Assembly (NCBI GenBank): GCA_000421085.1
Contig: ATWE01000003.1
Coordinates: 310,001-374,000 of the forward strand
DNA length: 64,000 bases
Origin: Ensifer sp. USDA 6670
Lineage (GTDB): Bacteria > Pseudomonadota > Alphaproteobacteria > Rhizobiales > Rhizobiaceae
Direction: 5' to 3'
Shown here: positions 19,824 through 30,362 of the stretch, one piece after another
Layout of the letters: the number at the start of each line of letters is the position of its first letter
Numbering within the stretch: position 1 is the stretch's first letter
Notes under the pieces: model-generated
Told to the model about the DNA's origin: nothing
The model's input: the letters and a program-made list of their open reading frames with translations, nothing else
Database searches by the model: none
Program-made: the position numbers and the translations under genes

Positions 19824-21564
19824 GCAGCCTCCTTTAACTCGGAGCCTTGAATGAGCGCGATGAACGCATCCTCCATGGTCGGGTCGGGGAGATCCTTGCT
19901 TGCGACGCGTGCCTTCATGTCGTCCGGCGAGCCGAGTGCGATCGAGCGGCCGCGATAGATGAGTGAAATGCGATCGCAATATTCCGCCTCGTCCATGAAA
20001 TGCGTGGTGACGAGCACGGTCACGCCCTTTTCGACGAGGCCGTTGATATGGGTCCAGAACTCGCGCCGGGTGATCGGATCCACCCCGGAGGTCGGTTCGT
20101 CGAGGAAAAGCACTTCCGGTTCGTGGAGCACCGCACAGGCAAGCGCCAGGCGCTGTTTGAGACCGAGCGGCAGGTCCTTGGCCGACATGTCGAGGATCGT
20201 GCGGAAGTCGAAGATCTCGCTCATCAGACCGATGCGTTCGCGTTTTCTGGCGCCGGACAGGCCGTAGACGCCTGCGAAGAAATTGAAGTTCTGGATCACG
20301 CTCAAATCACCGTAGAGCGAGAATTTCTGCGCCATGTAGCCCAGCCGATTGCGCGCCTCGGGGGCGTTGCGCCTGAGGTCGAAGCCGGCGACCCGGCCTT
20401 CGCCGGCGGTCGGCTTCAGGAGGCCGCAAAGCATTTTGAATGTCGTCGACTTGCCGGCGCCGTTAGGGCCGAGGAGGCCGAAAATCTCGCCGCGTGGAAT
20501 ATCGAAGGTGATGTTGTCGGCGGCGGTAAAGTCGCCGAAGCGTTTCGTCAGACCCCGCGCCTCGATCACGGGTCTGCCGGCGCCTTCGGCGAACTCCCGC
20601 TGTGTTTCCGCAAGCCTCGAGCGGCCGCCGGGACCTCCGCCGAGCATATCGACGAAAGCATCCTCGAAGCGCGGCGGGGTCACCGCTGCGTCAGCGGCAT
20701 CGGCCGTGTCGCCGAGCGGCGGTGAAAGGCCCGGCTTCATGACGAGACGTATGGCTTCGCCCTGGATCACGCCGTCGACCACGCCCTCCTCTTCGAGGAG
20801 GCGCGCAAGCGCCTCGCGGCGGCGGCCACGGATGCCGGAGAGGCGAAACACGCGGTGCTCGACGCGGCCGGTCATCTCCGCCGGCGGGCCGGAAAACATA
20901 AGCCTCCCCTTATCGAGCAGGAAAACATGGTCGCAGGCTTCCGCTTCTTCGAGATAGGCGGTCGACCAGACGACGCCGATGCCCTCCGCCCTCAGATTCC
21001 CGACCATCTTCCAGAGGTCGCGCCGCGAAATCGGATCGACGCCGACGCCGGGCTCGTCGAGAAGCAGGAGCCGCGGCTTGCGCAGGAGCGCGCAGGCGAG
21101 GCCGAGCTTCTGCTTCATGCCGCCGGAGAGCTTGCCGGCAAGCCGGGTCGTGAATCGGGCAAGGTCGGTGAATTCGAGCAACTCGCCGAAGGTCCGGCTG
21201 CGCTCGGTCTTCGGCAGGCCGCGCAGATCCGCGTAAAGATCGAGATTCTCCTGAACCGACAGGTCTTCATAGAGGCCGAAGCGCTGCGGCATATAGCCGA
21301 TTGCCGCCTGGATACTGGCGGGATCCCTACCGGTATCGTAGCCGAGCACTTCTATGGTGCCTGTGTCCGGCAGCATCAGGCCGGTCATCAGCCGCATCAG
21401 CGTCGTTTTGCCTGCGCCATCCGGACCGACGAGACCGGTTACCCGTCCGCCGAAGATTTCACCCGCAACTGCGTCGAGCGCCGGGGGCGCCGAACCGAAC
21501 CGCTTGGTGACGGCGGTCAGCCGAACGAACGGGGCCGTGCCGGGCTCCGTTGCGGGGGCGGACA

Positions 21565-21565
<1 letters not shown>
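19820..21565 (-). CDS. Double ABC ATPase, YbhF-like
   Basis: A 581-residue protein with two ATPase domains in one chain, close to the length of E. coli YbhF. Domain 1 has Walker A GPDGAGKTT, signature LSGGMKQKLGLACAL and Walker B LLLLDEPGVGVDP. Domain 2 has Walker A GPNGAGKST, signature LPLGLKQRLALACAVL and Walker B VLFLDEPTSGVDP. The LPLG form of the second signature is normal for this subfamily. Starts and stops overlap with both neighbours (ATGA), so the subunits are made together. It powers export by the two following permeases. Confidence 0.92.
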
Positions 21566-23314
<1,749 letters not shown>

Positions 23315-23387
23315 TGAAACTAGTTAAAGGTGCTCATGCCAGGTACTCTGCCCGCTCACTAGCCTGTGAACGGAAGACGACCAGTTG

Positions 23388-24737
23388 TTATGCGGCCGAG
23401 GCGAAATCGATGGTGATTCTCGTTCCTCCGCCAGGAACCGTATCGACCGCGATCCTCGCTTTGTGAAGCTCGCCGATGCGGTGAACGATCTTGAGGCCGA
23501 GCCCCAGCTGGCCGGAGCGCTTGACATAGCCGAGATCGTCATTGTGCTCAGGCAGGTCGACGAGACCCCTGCCGTCGTCCTCGACAGACACCAGAGGTCC
23601 GGGACCGCAGGCGAGCACTATGCGCGTATTGGGCGGATTATGTTTCACGGCGTTTTCGATCAGGTTGCGCAGCATGTTCTCGACAAGCGGCGCAATCACG
23701 CTTACCGGCGGCGTGCCGTGGTCTACGAATTCGATGGACTTGCCGTTGTCGAAAACGAATGGCGCAGTCGTTTGCGCGACCTCGGCCCCGATCGCCGAGA
23801 GGTCGGCGCGCTGAAAGGCCGTGGGATCCACGGCGTCGGCTCGGGCAAGGGAGGTCAATTGTTCGAGAATATGGGTCAGCGCGTCCAGGTCGCGCTCCGC
23901 GTTGCGGGCGCGGGGATCGTCGATGCGGCTCAGTTCCATCTTGGCGATCGAAACCGGTGTGCGGATCTCGTGGGCGATCGAGGACGAAAAGACCTTCTGC
24001 GCCTGGATGAGATCTGCAACACGCGCCAGGAGACGGTTGACGGCCGCGACCAGGCGCTCGATCTCCTCGGGCATGCGCGACGAGGGCAGGCGGGCATTGC
24101 CGTCGCGCGGATCTATCGCATCGGCTGCCCGTACCGCTGCTGCCACCGGTTTGAGCGCACTGCGGATCGACCAGATCGTGGCTCCGATCACGAGACAGAA
24201 CATCAGCGTCATGGGCACGATCATGGAATCGAACATTTCGCGAAGCAGAACGCTGTACATGAAGCCGTTGGGGTCCTTCAGGACGGCGAGCTCGACAAGC
24301 ACGATCTCTCCATGCCGTTCGAACGATTGGCCGCCGGCAACGCTGAAGGGTTTGCCGGGCGCAATCAGCCGTTTCCAGAAAGTCGGTGCGTTGACGGCGA
24401 GCGGAAGAAAATGCTCCGAACATTCGGCCGAGCAATTGGTGAAGAGCACCGAGCCGGAAGCGGTGCGCACCCTTACATAGATCGCACCCGGTCCATCGCG
24501 TTCCAGGTAGCGCTCTTTCAGCTCGTGATCGAGCTTGAATGTCAGTTCCCCGTCCTGCTTCGCGATTGCGGTCGACAGGGTTTCTGTCTCCTCCTGCAGC
24601 ATCAGGACGCTGAGCTCGTCATCATCGAACCAGTAGTCGGCGAAGACGACGCCGATCTGCAGGATCATGGCGAGCAGGGAGAAGGCGATGACGCGGCGGG
24701 CGACGATGCCGATCAGCGACGGGTTCCAGCTCTTCAT
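23388..24737 (-). CDS. Sensor histidine kinase, QseC/PmrB-like
   Basis: A 449-residue kinase from the ATG at 24737, which overlaps the stop of the regulator gene (ATGA). An N-terminal helix (VIAFSLLAMILQIGVVF), a periplasmic domain of ~150 residues with two Cys (NCSAECSE), a second helix (~residue 180), a HAMP-like linker, then the kinase core: SSSIAHEIRTPVSIAKMEL (phospho-His), NLIENAVKHNPPN (N box), DDGRGL and LGLGLKIVHRI (G boxes). A classical EnvZ-class kinase. Its partner regulator is encoded first in the operon, and the divergent gene is a lipid A phosphoethanolamine transferase, so cationic peptides, metals or pH are plausible signals (inference). Confidence 0.88.
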   Translation of the reverse strand: MKSWNPSLIGIVARRVIAFSLLAMILQIGVVFADYWFDDDELSVLMLQEETETLSTAIAKQDGELTFKLDHELKERYLERDGPGAIYVRVRTASGSVLFTNCSAECSEHFLPLAVNAPTFWKRLIAPGKPFSVAGGQSFERHGEIVLVELAVLKDPNGFMYSVLLREMFDSMIVPMTLMFCLVIGATIWSIRSALKPVAAAVRAADAIDPRDGNARLPSSRMPEEIERLVAAVNRLLARVADLIQAQKVFSSSIAHEIRTPVSIAKMELSRIDDPRARNAERDLDALTHILEQLTSLARADAVDPTAFQRADLSAIGAEVAQTTAPFVFDNGKSIEFVDHGTPPVSVIAPLVENMLRNLIENAVKHNPPNTRIVLACGPGPLVSVEDDGRGLVDLPEHNDDLGYVKRSGQLGLGLKIVHRIGELHKARIAVDTVPGGGTRITIDFASAA

Positions 24738-25408
24738 CAAACCGTCCGCAGCAGATAGCCGATGCCGCGCACAGTTTCGATCTGCACGCCGGTTTCCACC
24801 GACTGCAGACGCTTGCGCACCCTGGAGACGGCGAGTTCCAGCGCATTCGAGCTCAGTTCCTGGCCATATTCGGAAAGCGCCGTTTCGAGCCTGCGCTTCG
24901 GGACGACACGCCCGACCTCGCGCAACAGGATTTCGATCAGCGAGCGCTCGCGCGGGGGAAGAGGCAGAACCGCGCCCTCGCAGGTAAGCTCCGCCGTTGC
25001 AGGATCATAGCGCAGGGCACCGGCCTCGAGGATCGGCTGTATCGCATTGGGATTGCGCCTCAGCATCGCCCTGCAGCGAGACAGAAGTTCGCGATGGTGA
25101 AACGGCTTGACGAGATAATCGTCGGCGCCGGCGTCGAGCCCGGCGATACGCTCGTCGACGGATCCGCGCGCGGTGATGATCAGCACCGGCAGGCCGACAT
25201 GCTCCCGCCGTATCCATTGCAGGAGCTGCAGGCCGTCGCCGTCGGGGAGTCCGAGATCGAGGAGAACCAGATCGTGCTCGCGCGCGGCAATGGCCGCCTC
25301 GGCATCGCGCAGGGTCGAAACGCCGTCGAGCCGCCAACCCGCGTCATGCATGGTCTCGTTGATGAGTTCGGTGAGGCGAGGACTGTCCTCGACGAGGAGT
25401 AAACGCAT
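24737..25408 (-). CDS. OmpR-class response regulator, QseB/PmrA-like
   Basis: A 223-residue regulator: receiver domain with MRLLLVEDSPRL, phospho-acceptor D51 in LVLLDLGLPDGDG and the conserved Lys in YLVKPFHHREL; then a winged-helix DNA-binding domain ending in SSNALELAVSRVRKRLQSVETGVQIETVRGIGYLL. First gene of a two-gene operon with its kinase. The divergent eptA gene and a tandem 11-base-spaced repeat in the shared promoter region make eptA and the system itself its likely targets. Confidence 0.9.
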   Translation of the reverse strand: MRLLLVEDSPRLTELINETMHDAGWRLDGVSTLRDAEAAIAAREHDLVLLDLGLPDGDGLQLLQWIRREHVGLPVLIITARGSVDERIAGLDAGADDYLVKPFHHRELLSRCRAMLRRNPNAIQPILEAGALRYDPATAELTCEGAVLPLPPRERSLIEILLREVGRVVPKRRLETALSEYGQELSSNALELAVSRVRKRLQSVETGVQIETVRGIGYLLRTV

Positions 25409-25529
25409 TCAGATCGCAGCCTGAGTCTTCTGGCGCCGGTGACCGCGGACCATAGGACGTTTTTCCCGAAGTGCCAACTTGCGAAATCCCTGCCCGGCGC
25501 GGGGACACTGCGCGTACCAGCGATGCTTC

Positions 25530-25549
25530 CCGACAGCTTTCCGACAGCT
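25530..25549 (+). promoter_or_regulatory. Tandem response-regulator box between regulator and eptA
   Basis: CCGACAGCT occurs at 25530-25538 and again at 25541-25549, an 11-base period that puts both half-sites on the same face of the helix. OmpR-class regulators such as PmrA bind exactly such direct repeats. It sits between the divergent regulator and phosphoethanolamine transferase genes. Confidence 0.55.
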
Positions 25550-25664
25550 CGTCCACGCTACTGGGCATGCTCCCTTGGATCGCAAACGGTGCGGGGAACA
25601 TGAAGGTCACGCCGCACCATGCCTATCCGAGGAAGCAAGGGGCGCGTCTTTGGAGGTGAGCAGC

Positions 25665-27395
25665 TTGAAGATCCCGCGGATTCCCCGACCCGAGATGGGC
25701 AGCATAAGCCTGAGCGCGATCGTCGCTCTCTATCTGCTGCTGGCGACCAACAACTCGTTCTGGGCTCATGCCAGCGTCTATTTCGATCACGCCCGGATGA
25801 GCCTGCTTGCCTTCGCGGCGGCACTCTATCTCGCCCTGTTCGCGATCTTGACGCCTCTCTCGATCAAGTACCTGATGAAGCCGGCGCTGATCATTCTCAT
25901 CCTGGTGTCGGCGACGGCCGCATATTTTGCCGACACCTTCGGCATCATCATAGACCGGGACATGATCGGCAATGCCGCCGTTACGACACAGGCCGAAGCC
26001 AGCCACCTGCTGACATTCAGCCTTGCGCGGCATCTCCTCGTCTACGCCGTCCTCCCTTCGATCCTGATCGCCTGGGTCAGGGTACGCCACCGGCGGTTCC
26101 TGCCCAAGGCCGCAGTCAATTTCGCCTTCGTCTCCGTATCGCTCCTCGTCGGCGCAGGCCTCGTCTATGCCAATTTTGCGACCGTCGCCTACGCATTGCG
26201 CGAACATACGGACCTCATGAAAAGGCTCAATCCGTCCGGACCGCTGATCGCGACCGTGCGCTACGGCCTTTCGACCTATAGGGAGCGCAATCTCGTCGTA
26301 CAGCCCCTCGGAACCGACGCGCATCAGGGCGCCCGCGTTGCCGGCACGGGGAAACCGGTCGTCGTCGTCGTCGTTGCGGGAGAGACGGCGCGCGCCATGA
26401 ACTTTTCGCTCAACGGCTACGAACGCGAGACGAACCCTGAACTGAAGGCTCTCGGAGTCGTCAACTACCGCAACACGACGAGTTGCGGTACGGCGACCGC
26501 CGTCTCGCTTCCCTGCATGTTTTCGGTCTATCCGCGCAGCCAGTACAGCGACTGGAAAGCGCGCTCGACCGAAAATCTCGTCAATGTGCTGACGCATGCC
26601 GGTGTCTCGGTGAGCTGGTGGGACAACAATACCGGCAGCAAGGGGATTGCCGATCTCATCAGCTTCGCAAGCCAAACGGGCCGCAAGAACAGCCCACTTT
26701 GCACCAACGGGGAATGCCTGGACGAGATCCTCCTCGGTGATCTCGACCGGAAGCTCGGGGCGGCGACTTCGAACAGCGTCATCGTGCTGCATCAGCTCGG
26801 CAGCCACGGCCCCTCATACTATCTGCGCTATCCCGACGCGTTCCGCCGCTTCACGCCCGACTGCCGCACGCCGGAACTCATGCGTTGCTCTACCGCGGAA
26901 CTGGTCAATGCCTACGACAATACGATCCTCTACACCGACCACATCCTCGCCAGCGTCGCGCGGCTCCTCGAAAAGCATCAGGACCGCATCGCCGGCGCGA
27001 TGATCTATATGTCGGATCACGGCGAGTCGCTTGGGGAGAACGGCCTCTACCTCCACGGTGCGCCTTATGTGATCGCCCCGAAGGAGCAGACGCAGGTGCC
27101 GTTCATCGCCTGGTTTTCGAAGCCGTACCAGGCTGCGATGGGCGTCGACGCCGGCTGTCTTGCAAAGGACGCCGACCAGCCGAAATCGCACGACAACCTG
27201 TTTCACACGGTGCTCGGCATGATGGACGTCGAGACGAGAGTCTATAATCGCGATCTCGACGCTTTTGCCGCCTGCACGCGGCCCGCAAAAAAGGAGAACC
27301 AGCCGGCGCCGGGATACCGCGCGGCCCAGAATGACGAACCCGCACCACGCGCCGGTAGGCCGCAGGATGCGGGGTCGGCGCCGGGCGTTTTGTAA
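25665..27395 (+). CDS. eptA: Lipid A phosphoethanolamine transferase, EptA family
   Basis: About 576 residues. The TTG at 25665 is chosen because GGAGGTGAG lies five bases upstream and the protein then begins KIPRIPRP; a GTG at 25656 is possible. About five N-terminal membrane helices (to ~residue 175) precede a periplasmic sulfatase-like domain: metal region VVVVVAGETARAMNFSLNGY, the nucleophile Thr in TTSCGTATAVSLPCMFS, and metal ligands in SDHGESLGENGLYLHG. The even Cys content fits disulfides. It would add phosphoethanolamine to lipid A phosphates, lowering negative charge and raising resistance to cationic peptides. Divergent from a two-component system of the kind that controls eptA elsewhere. 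Confidence 0.88.
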   Translation: MKIPRIPRPEMGSISLSAIVALYLLLATNNSFWAHASVYFDHARMSLLAFAAALYLALFAILTPLSIKYLMKPALIILILVSATAAYFADTFGIIIDRDMIGNAAVTTQAEASHLLTFSLARHLLVYAVLPSILIAWVRVRHRRFLPKAAVNFAFVSVSLLVGAGLVYANFATVAYALREHTDLMKRLNPSGPLIATVRYGLSTYRERNLVVQPLGTDAHQGARVAGTGKPVVVVVVAGETARAMNFSLNGYERETNPELKALGVVNYRNTTSCGTATAVSLPCMFSVYPRSQYSDWKARSTENLVNVLTHAGVSVSWWDNNTGSKGIADLISFASQTGRKNSPLCTNGECLDEILLGDLDRKLGAATSNSVIVLHQLGSHGPSYYLRYPDAFRRFTPDCRTPELMRCSTAELVNAYDNTILYTDHILASVARLLEKHQDRIAGAMIYMSDHGESLGENGLYLHGAPYVIAPKEQTQVPFIAWFSKPYQAAMGVDAGCLAKDADQPKSHDNLFHTVLGMMDVETRVYNRDLDAFAACTRPAKKENQPAPGYRAAQNDEPAPRAGRPQDAGSAPGVL

Positions 27396-27452
27396 TTTTT
27401 CCTTATGCCTCTCCCACCGGGCAATCTGTTGGCCCCTCGCCAAATCTGGTAG

Positions 27453-27887
<435 letters not shown>

Positions 27888-27911
27888 GCCTTGGGCAGAT
27901 CTCCCTGTGGC

Positions 27912-27942
27912 CCTCGGTCCTGTGCCCGTCACAGGACTGAGG
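27912..27942 (+). terminator. Hairpin after the small hypothetical gene
   Basis: CCTCGGTCCTGTG (27912-27924) pairs with CACAGGACTGAGG (27930-27942), with one G-T wobble and a five-base loop. It lies 24 bases after the stop codon. A T-tract is lacking, so it may be a 3'-end stabilising hairpin rather than an intrinsic terminator. Confidence 0.55.
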
Positions 27943-28129
27943 TGAAGAAGCCGTCTTGTGCCTGTCCGAGCCCACTATTCCTGCTGCGCATCGGGCATGC
28001 CGAATATCAGTTCCGATTGTCAAGGCGATGCGCTAAAGCACTCGGACACCCCGGGTGGCCTCGGAAGGCCGATTCATATCAGCGACGAAAGGAGCGCGCC
28101 GTCTTGGACGAGCAAAGGAGAAGCGATTC

Positions 28130-28789
28130 ATGAATAGCCGGCGTTTTACATTCGCCGTCGGTGACATTCACGGTTGCCTCGCACAACTCGAAGCCTTGCT
28201 GGCCAGTATCGAATCCGTCGTCGCCGGCGGCAGGGTGGTCTTCCTCGGCGACCTCGTCGATCGCGGCCCGGACAGCCGCGGCGTGGTGGAGCGGATCATG
28301 GCCGGGCCGCGCAGCGCGGGCTGGGAATGGATCACGCTGAAGGGCAATCACGAGGCCATGCTGCTGGCGGCACGCAAGGGCCCGGCCGAGATGTCCCTAT
28401 GGCTTGCAAACGGGGGCGAGGAGACGATGGCTTCCTACGGCGGCGCCATTCCGCTGAGCCATCTGGTCTGGATGGCGGAACTGCCATCGCTCGTCGTCGA
28501 TCGGCACCGCATCTTCGTGCATGCCGGCGTCGACGAGACGATTCCGCTCGAAGAACAGGGCGACGACATCCTCCTCTGGATACGCACCGATCCGAACTAC
28601 TCCGGTACCTACTGGGGCAGGCATGTCTGCCACGGACATACGCCGAGCCGAAGCAACCCGCGCACCGTCGGCAACAGGACCAATGTCGATTCCGGCGCCG
28701 TCTTCGGCGGCATGCTCTCCTGCGCCGTCTTCGACGACGACAGGGCGGGAGGCCCGATAGATTTTCTGGTCACGGATGGATATGGGTAG
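28130..28789 (+). CDS. Serine/threonine-type metallophosphatase (PrpA/ApaH-like)
   Basis: A 219-residue calcineurin-like phosphatase. The ATG at 28130 follows AAAGGAG. Metal and catalytic motifs appear in order: VGDIHGCLAQLE, FLGDLVDRGPDSRG, LKGNHEAML, then HAGVD and CHGHTPSR. This is the short PPP-family pattern of phage lambda phosphatase, PrpA and related bacterial proteins, which remove phosphate from proteins or dinucleotides. No neighbour points to a pathway. The signature is complete, so it should be active. Confidence 0.88.
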   Translation: MNSRRFTFAVGDIHGCLAQLEALLASIESVVAGGRVVFLGDLVDRGPDSRGVVERIMAGPRSAGWEWITLKGNHEAMLLAARKGPAEMSLWLANGGEETMASYGGAIPLSHLVWMAELPSLVVDRHRIFVHAGVDETIPLEEQGDDILLWIRTDPNYSGTYWGRHVCHGHTPSRSNPRTVGNRTNVDSGAVFGGMLSCAVFDDDRAGGPIDFLVTDGYG

Positions 28790-28830
28790 ATCGATTCACG
28801 ACGACATACAAATGTGCGGTACGCGTCACG

Positions 28831-29132
28831 TTAATCATTCACCCTGAACTCACGGCCCCCCGCTAGAACACGTAGAATAACCACATCGGCATCCTCAACG
28901 ACGAATGCCACACTCGTGCTCCCCTCGAACCCGACAATACGGAGCCCTGGACGCATTTCATCGCGCATGGTTCGCGCTCTGGAAACACGTCGAAGGACGA
29001 GAGGAACCCGCTGATGCGCTCAATGTAGCGGTCTGCCGTAACAGTTGAGCCAGACCGTTCGACAACATACCCATAAATGTGCACCAGATCGGTCTGCGCT
29101 TCCGGTGACAGGCGAACGGTATAATGCTTCAT
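28831..29132 (-). pseudogene. parE: ParE/RelE-type toxin with a one-base frameshift
   Basis: The ATG at 29132 directly follows the parD stop (TGAATG). The frame reads MKHYTVRLSPEAQTDLVHIYGYV, a typical ParE start, up to FPER near plus position 28975; then it drifts into an unrelated Cys-rich tail ending at about 28863. Reading one base over, the normal ParE end appears: TMRDEMRPGLRIVGFE, TSVAFVVEDADVVILRVL, stopping at 28831. Restoring one base in CGCGAACC (as CGCGGAACC) gives the family's FPERGTMRDE and a 100-residue toxin. So the toxin gene has lost one base, or the read has an error there. Confidence 0.83.
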
Positions 29133-29411
29133 TCAAGAGCGACTCTCGCCCTTGGCGATGCGCGATCTGACCTTTGCCATACCGTCCTCAAGAGGGACAG
29201 CGCGTGTAGGGTCGGCTTTATGGGCATCGTAGGCGGCAGCGACTTCCTCGCGCAGCCAGCGCTCCACCGCGGCGTCCCGCGCAGCCAATGTACGCAAACC
29301 GTCGCGGATCACTTCGCTTTCCGTCGCATACTCGCCGGATGTCACCTTCGCTTTGACCATTTCGGCCATTTCGATCGGCAGGGTGATGCTGAGGGACTGG
29401 GTTGTACGCAT
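29133..29411 (-). CDS. parD: ParD-family antitoxin
   Basis: A 92-residue protein. The ATG at 29411 gives MRTTQSLSITLPIEMAEMVKAKV, the ribbon-helix-helix DNA-binding start of ParD/CopG antitoxins, and continues SGEYATESEVIRDGLRTLAARDAAVERWL, the dimer and toxin-binding part. An upstream in-frame start at 29444 is less likely. The stop abuts the toxin ATG with no gap. The gene is intact although the toxin is frameshifted, the expected state if the toxin is decaying while the antitoxin remains protective. Confidence 0.88.
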   Translation of the reverse strand: MRTTQSLSITLPIEMAEMVKAKVTSGEYATESEVIRDGLRTLAARDAAVERWLREEVAAAYDAHKADPTRAVPLEDGMAKVRSRIAKGESRS

Positions 29412-29462
29412 GGCGGTCGCTCTCGTTTCCACCTTGTATAACATGCAACACGATTTAATCCT

Positions 29463-29510
29463 ACTCCCCTTCGGCAGGCCGCAGGTTCCTGCAACTTACC
29501 GAAGGGGAGT
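29463..29510. repeat. Nested inverted repeat (cruciform-like)
   Basis: Perfect 12-base outer arms ACTCCCCTTCGG (29463-29474) and CCGAAGGGGAGT (29499-29510) enclose an inner hairpin GCAGG-TT-CCTGC (29481-29492). A further small inverted repeat GCAATGC-TTTA-GCATTG follows at ~29533-29550. It lies between the divergent parD and HAD phosphatase genes. Could be a structured leader, a terminator from either side, or a mobile miniature element; nothing decides. Confidence 0.6.
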
Positions 29511-29619
29511 GCGGCGATAAGCGTGCGGAAAGCAATGCTTTAGCATTGTGCAACGCCGCCTCAGGCTATAGTTGTGCCGATCTGCAAGGCATGTGAACTC
29601 GAAATCCAAGGGACACGGT

Positions 29620-30294
29620 TTGGACACGTCCTCTTCCGCAATCTTTACGAAGAATTTCGCCGCCCTCCTTTTCGACATGGACGGCACATTACTTAACTCG
29701 ATGGCAGTCGTTGAACGGGTCTGGGGATCCTGGGCACTCCGCAACGGAATAGATCCCGCGGCGCTCATGAAGATCGTCCATGGCGTGCGAGCCGTCGATA
29801 CGATCCGCGCGCTGGGGCTGCCGGTCGATCCGGAACAGGAGGCGCGCATTCTTGCCGAGGCGGAGATTGCCGATGTCGAGGGGATTGTCGAAATTCCGGG
29901 CGCCGTCACCTTCCTGAAGACATTGCCGCCGGAGAAGTGGACGATCGTTACGTCCGCGCCGCTCGAACTCGCCGCGCGCCGGCTCGAGGCGGCCGGCATC
30001 CCGGTACCACGCCACATGGTGACCGGTGAGGATGTCTCGGTCGGAAAGCCCGACCCGCAGGGCTATCTGCTCGCGGCCGAGAGACTCGGGGTGCGCGCCG
30101 AAGATTGCCTCGTCTTCGAGGACGCGCCCGCAGGTGTTCTGGCGGGGAAATCCGCGGGCGCCGAGGTCGCCGTCGTCACCGGAGCGCATGCGGCCGCGGC
30201 CGAGATGCCGCATATCATGCTGTCGCATTACAGCGACGTCGAGGCTCGCCTCGTCGAGGACGGGTGGCTTTCGCTGCATCGCCGCCGCGGCTAG
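29620..30294 (+). CDS. HAD-superfamily sugar phosphatase
   Basis: About 224 residues from a TTG at 29620, which has AAGGGA six bases upstream; in-frame GTG at 29593 and TTG at 29572 are alternatives. HAD motif 1 is LLFDMDGTLLNSMAVVERVW, motif 2 TIVTSAPLELAARRL, and motifs 3-4 GKPDPQGYLLAAERLGV with CLVFEDAPAGVLAGKSAGA. The helical cap between motifs 1 and 2 and the DMDGTLLNS wording match the sugar-phosphate phosphatases related to DOG1/GS1-type enzymes. Substrate unknown. The stop codon TAG is the first triplet of a TAGAGC repeat. Converges on the solute-binding protein gene. Confidence 0.86.
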   Translation: MDTSSSAIFTKNFAALLFDMDGTLLNSMAVVERVWGSWALRNGIDPAALMKIVHGVRAVDTIRALGLPVDPEQEARILAEAEIADVEGIVEIPGAVTFLKTLPPEKWTIVTSAPLELAARRLEAAGIPVPRHMVTGEDVSVGKPDPQGYLLAAERLGVRAEDCLVFEDAPAGVLAGKSAGAEVAVVTGAHAAAAEMPHIMLSHYSDVEARLVEDGWLSLHRRRG

Positions 30295-30326
30295 AGCACT
30301 CCAGGAAAACTGTGTAACGGTTGCCG
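30292..30326 (+). repeat. TAGAGC-type mosaic repeat, copy 1
   Basis: TAGAGCACTCC followed by GTGTAACGGTT begins at the phosphatase stop codon. The core TAGAGCA-TCC-GTG-G-A-CGGTT is shared with the elements at 54895 and 62301, and more loosely at 59555. Confidence 0.6.
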
Positions 30327-30362
30327 ACGGCCATCGGCCGCCGGCTGCTTTAAGGGTCACGC

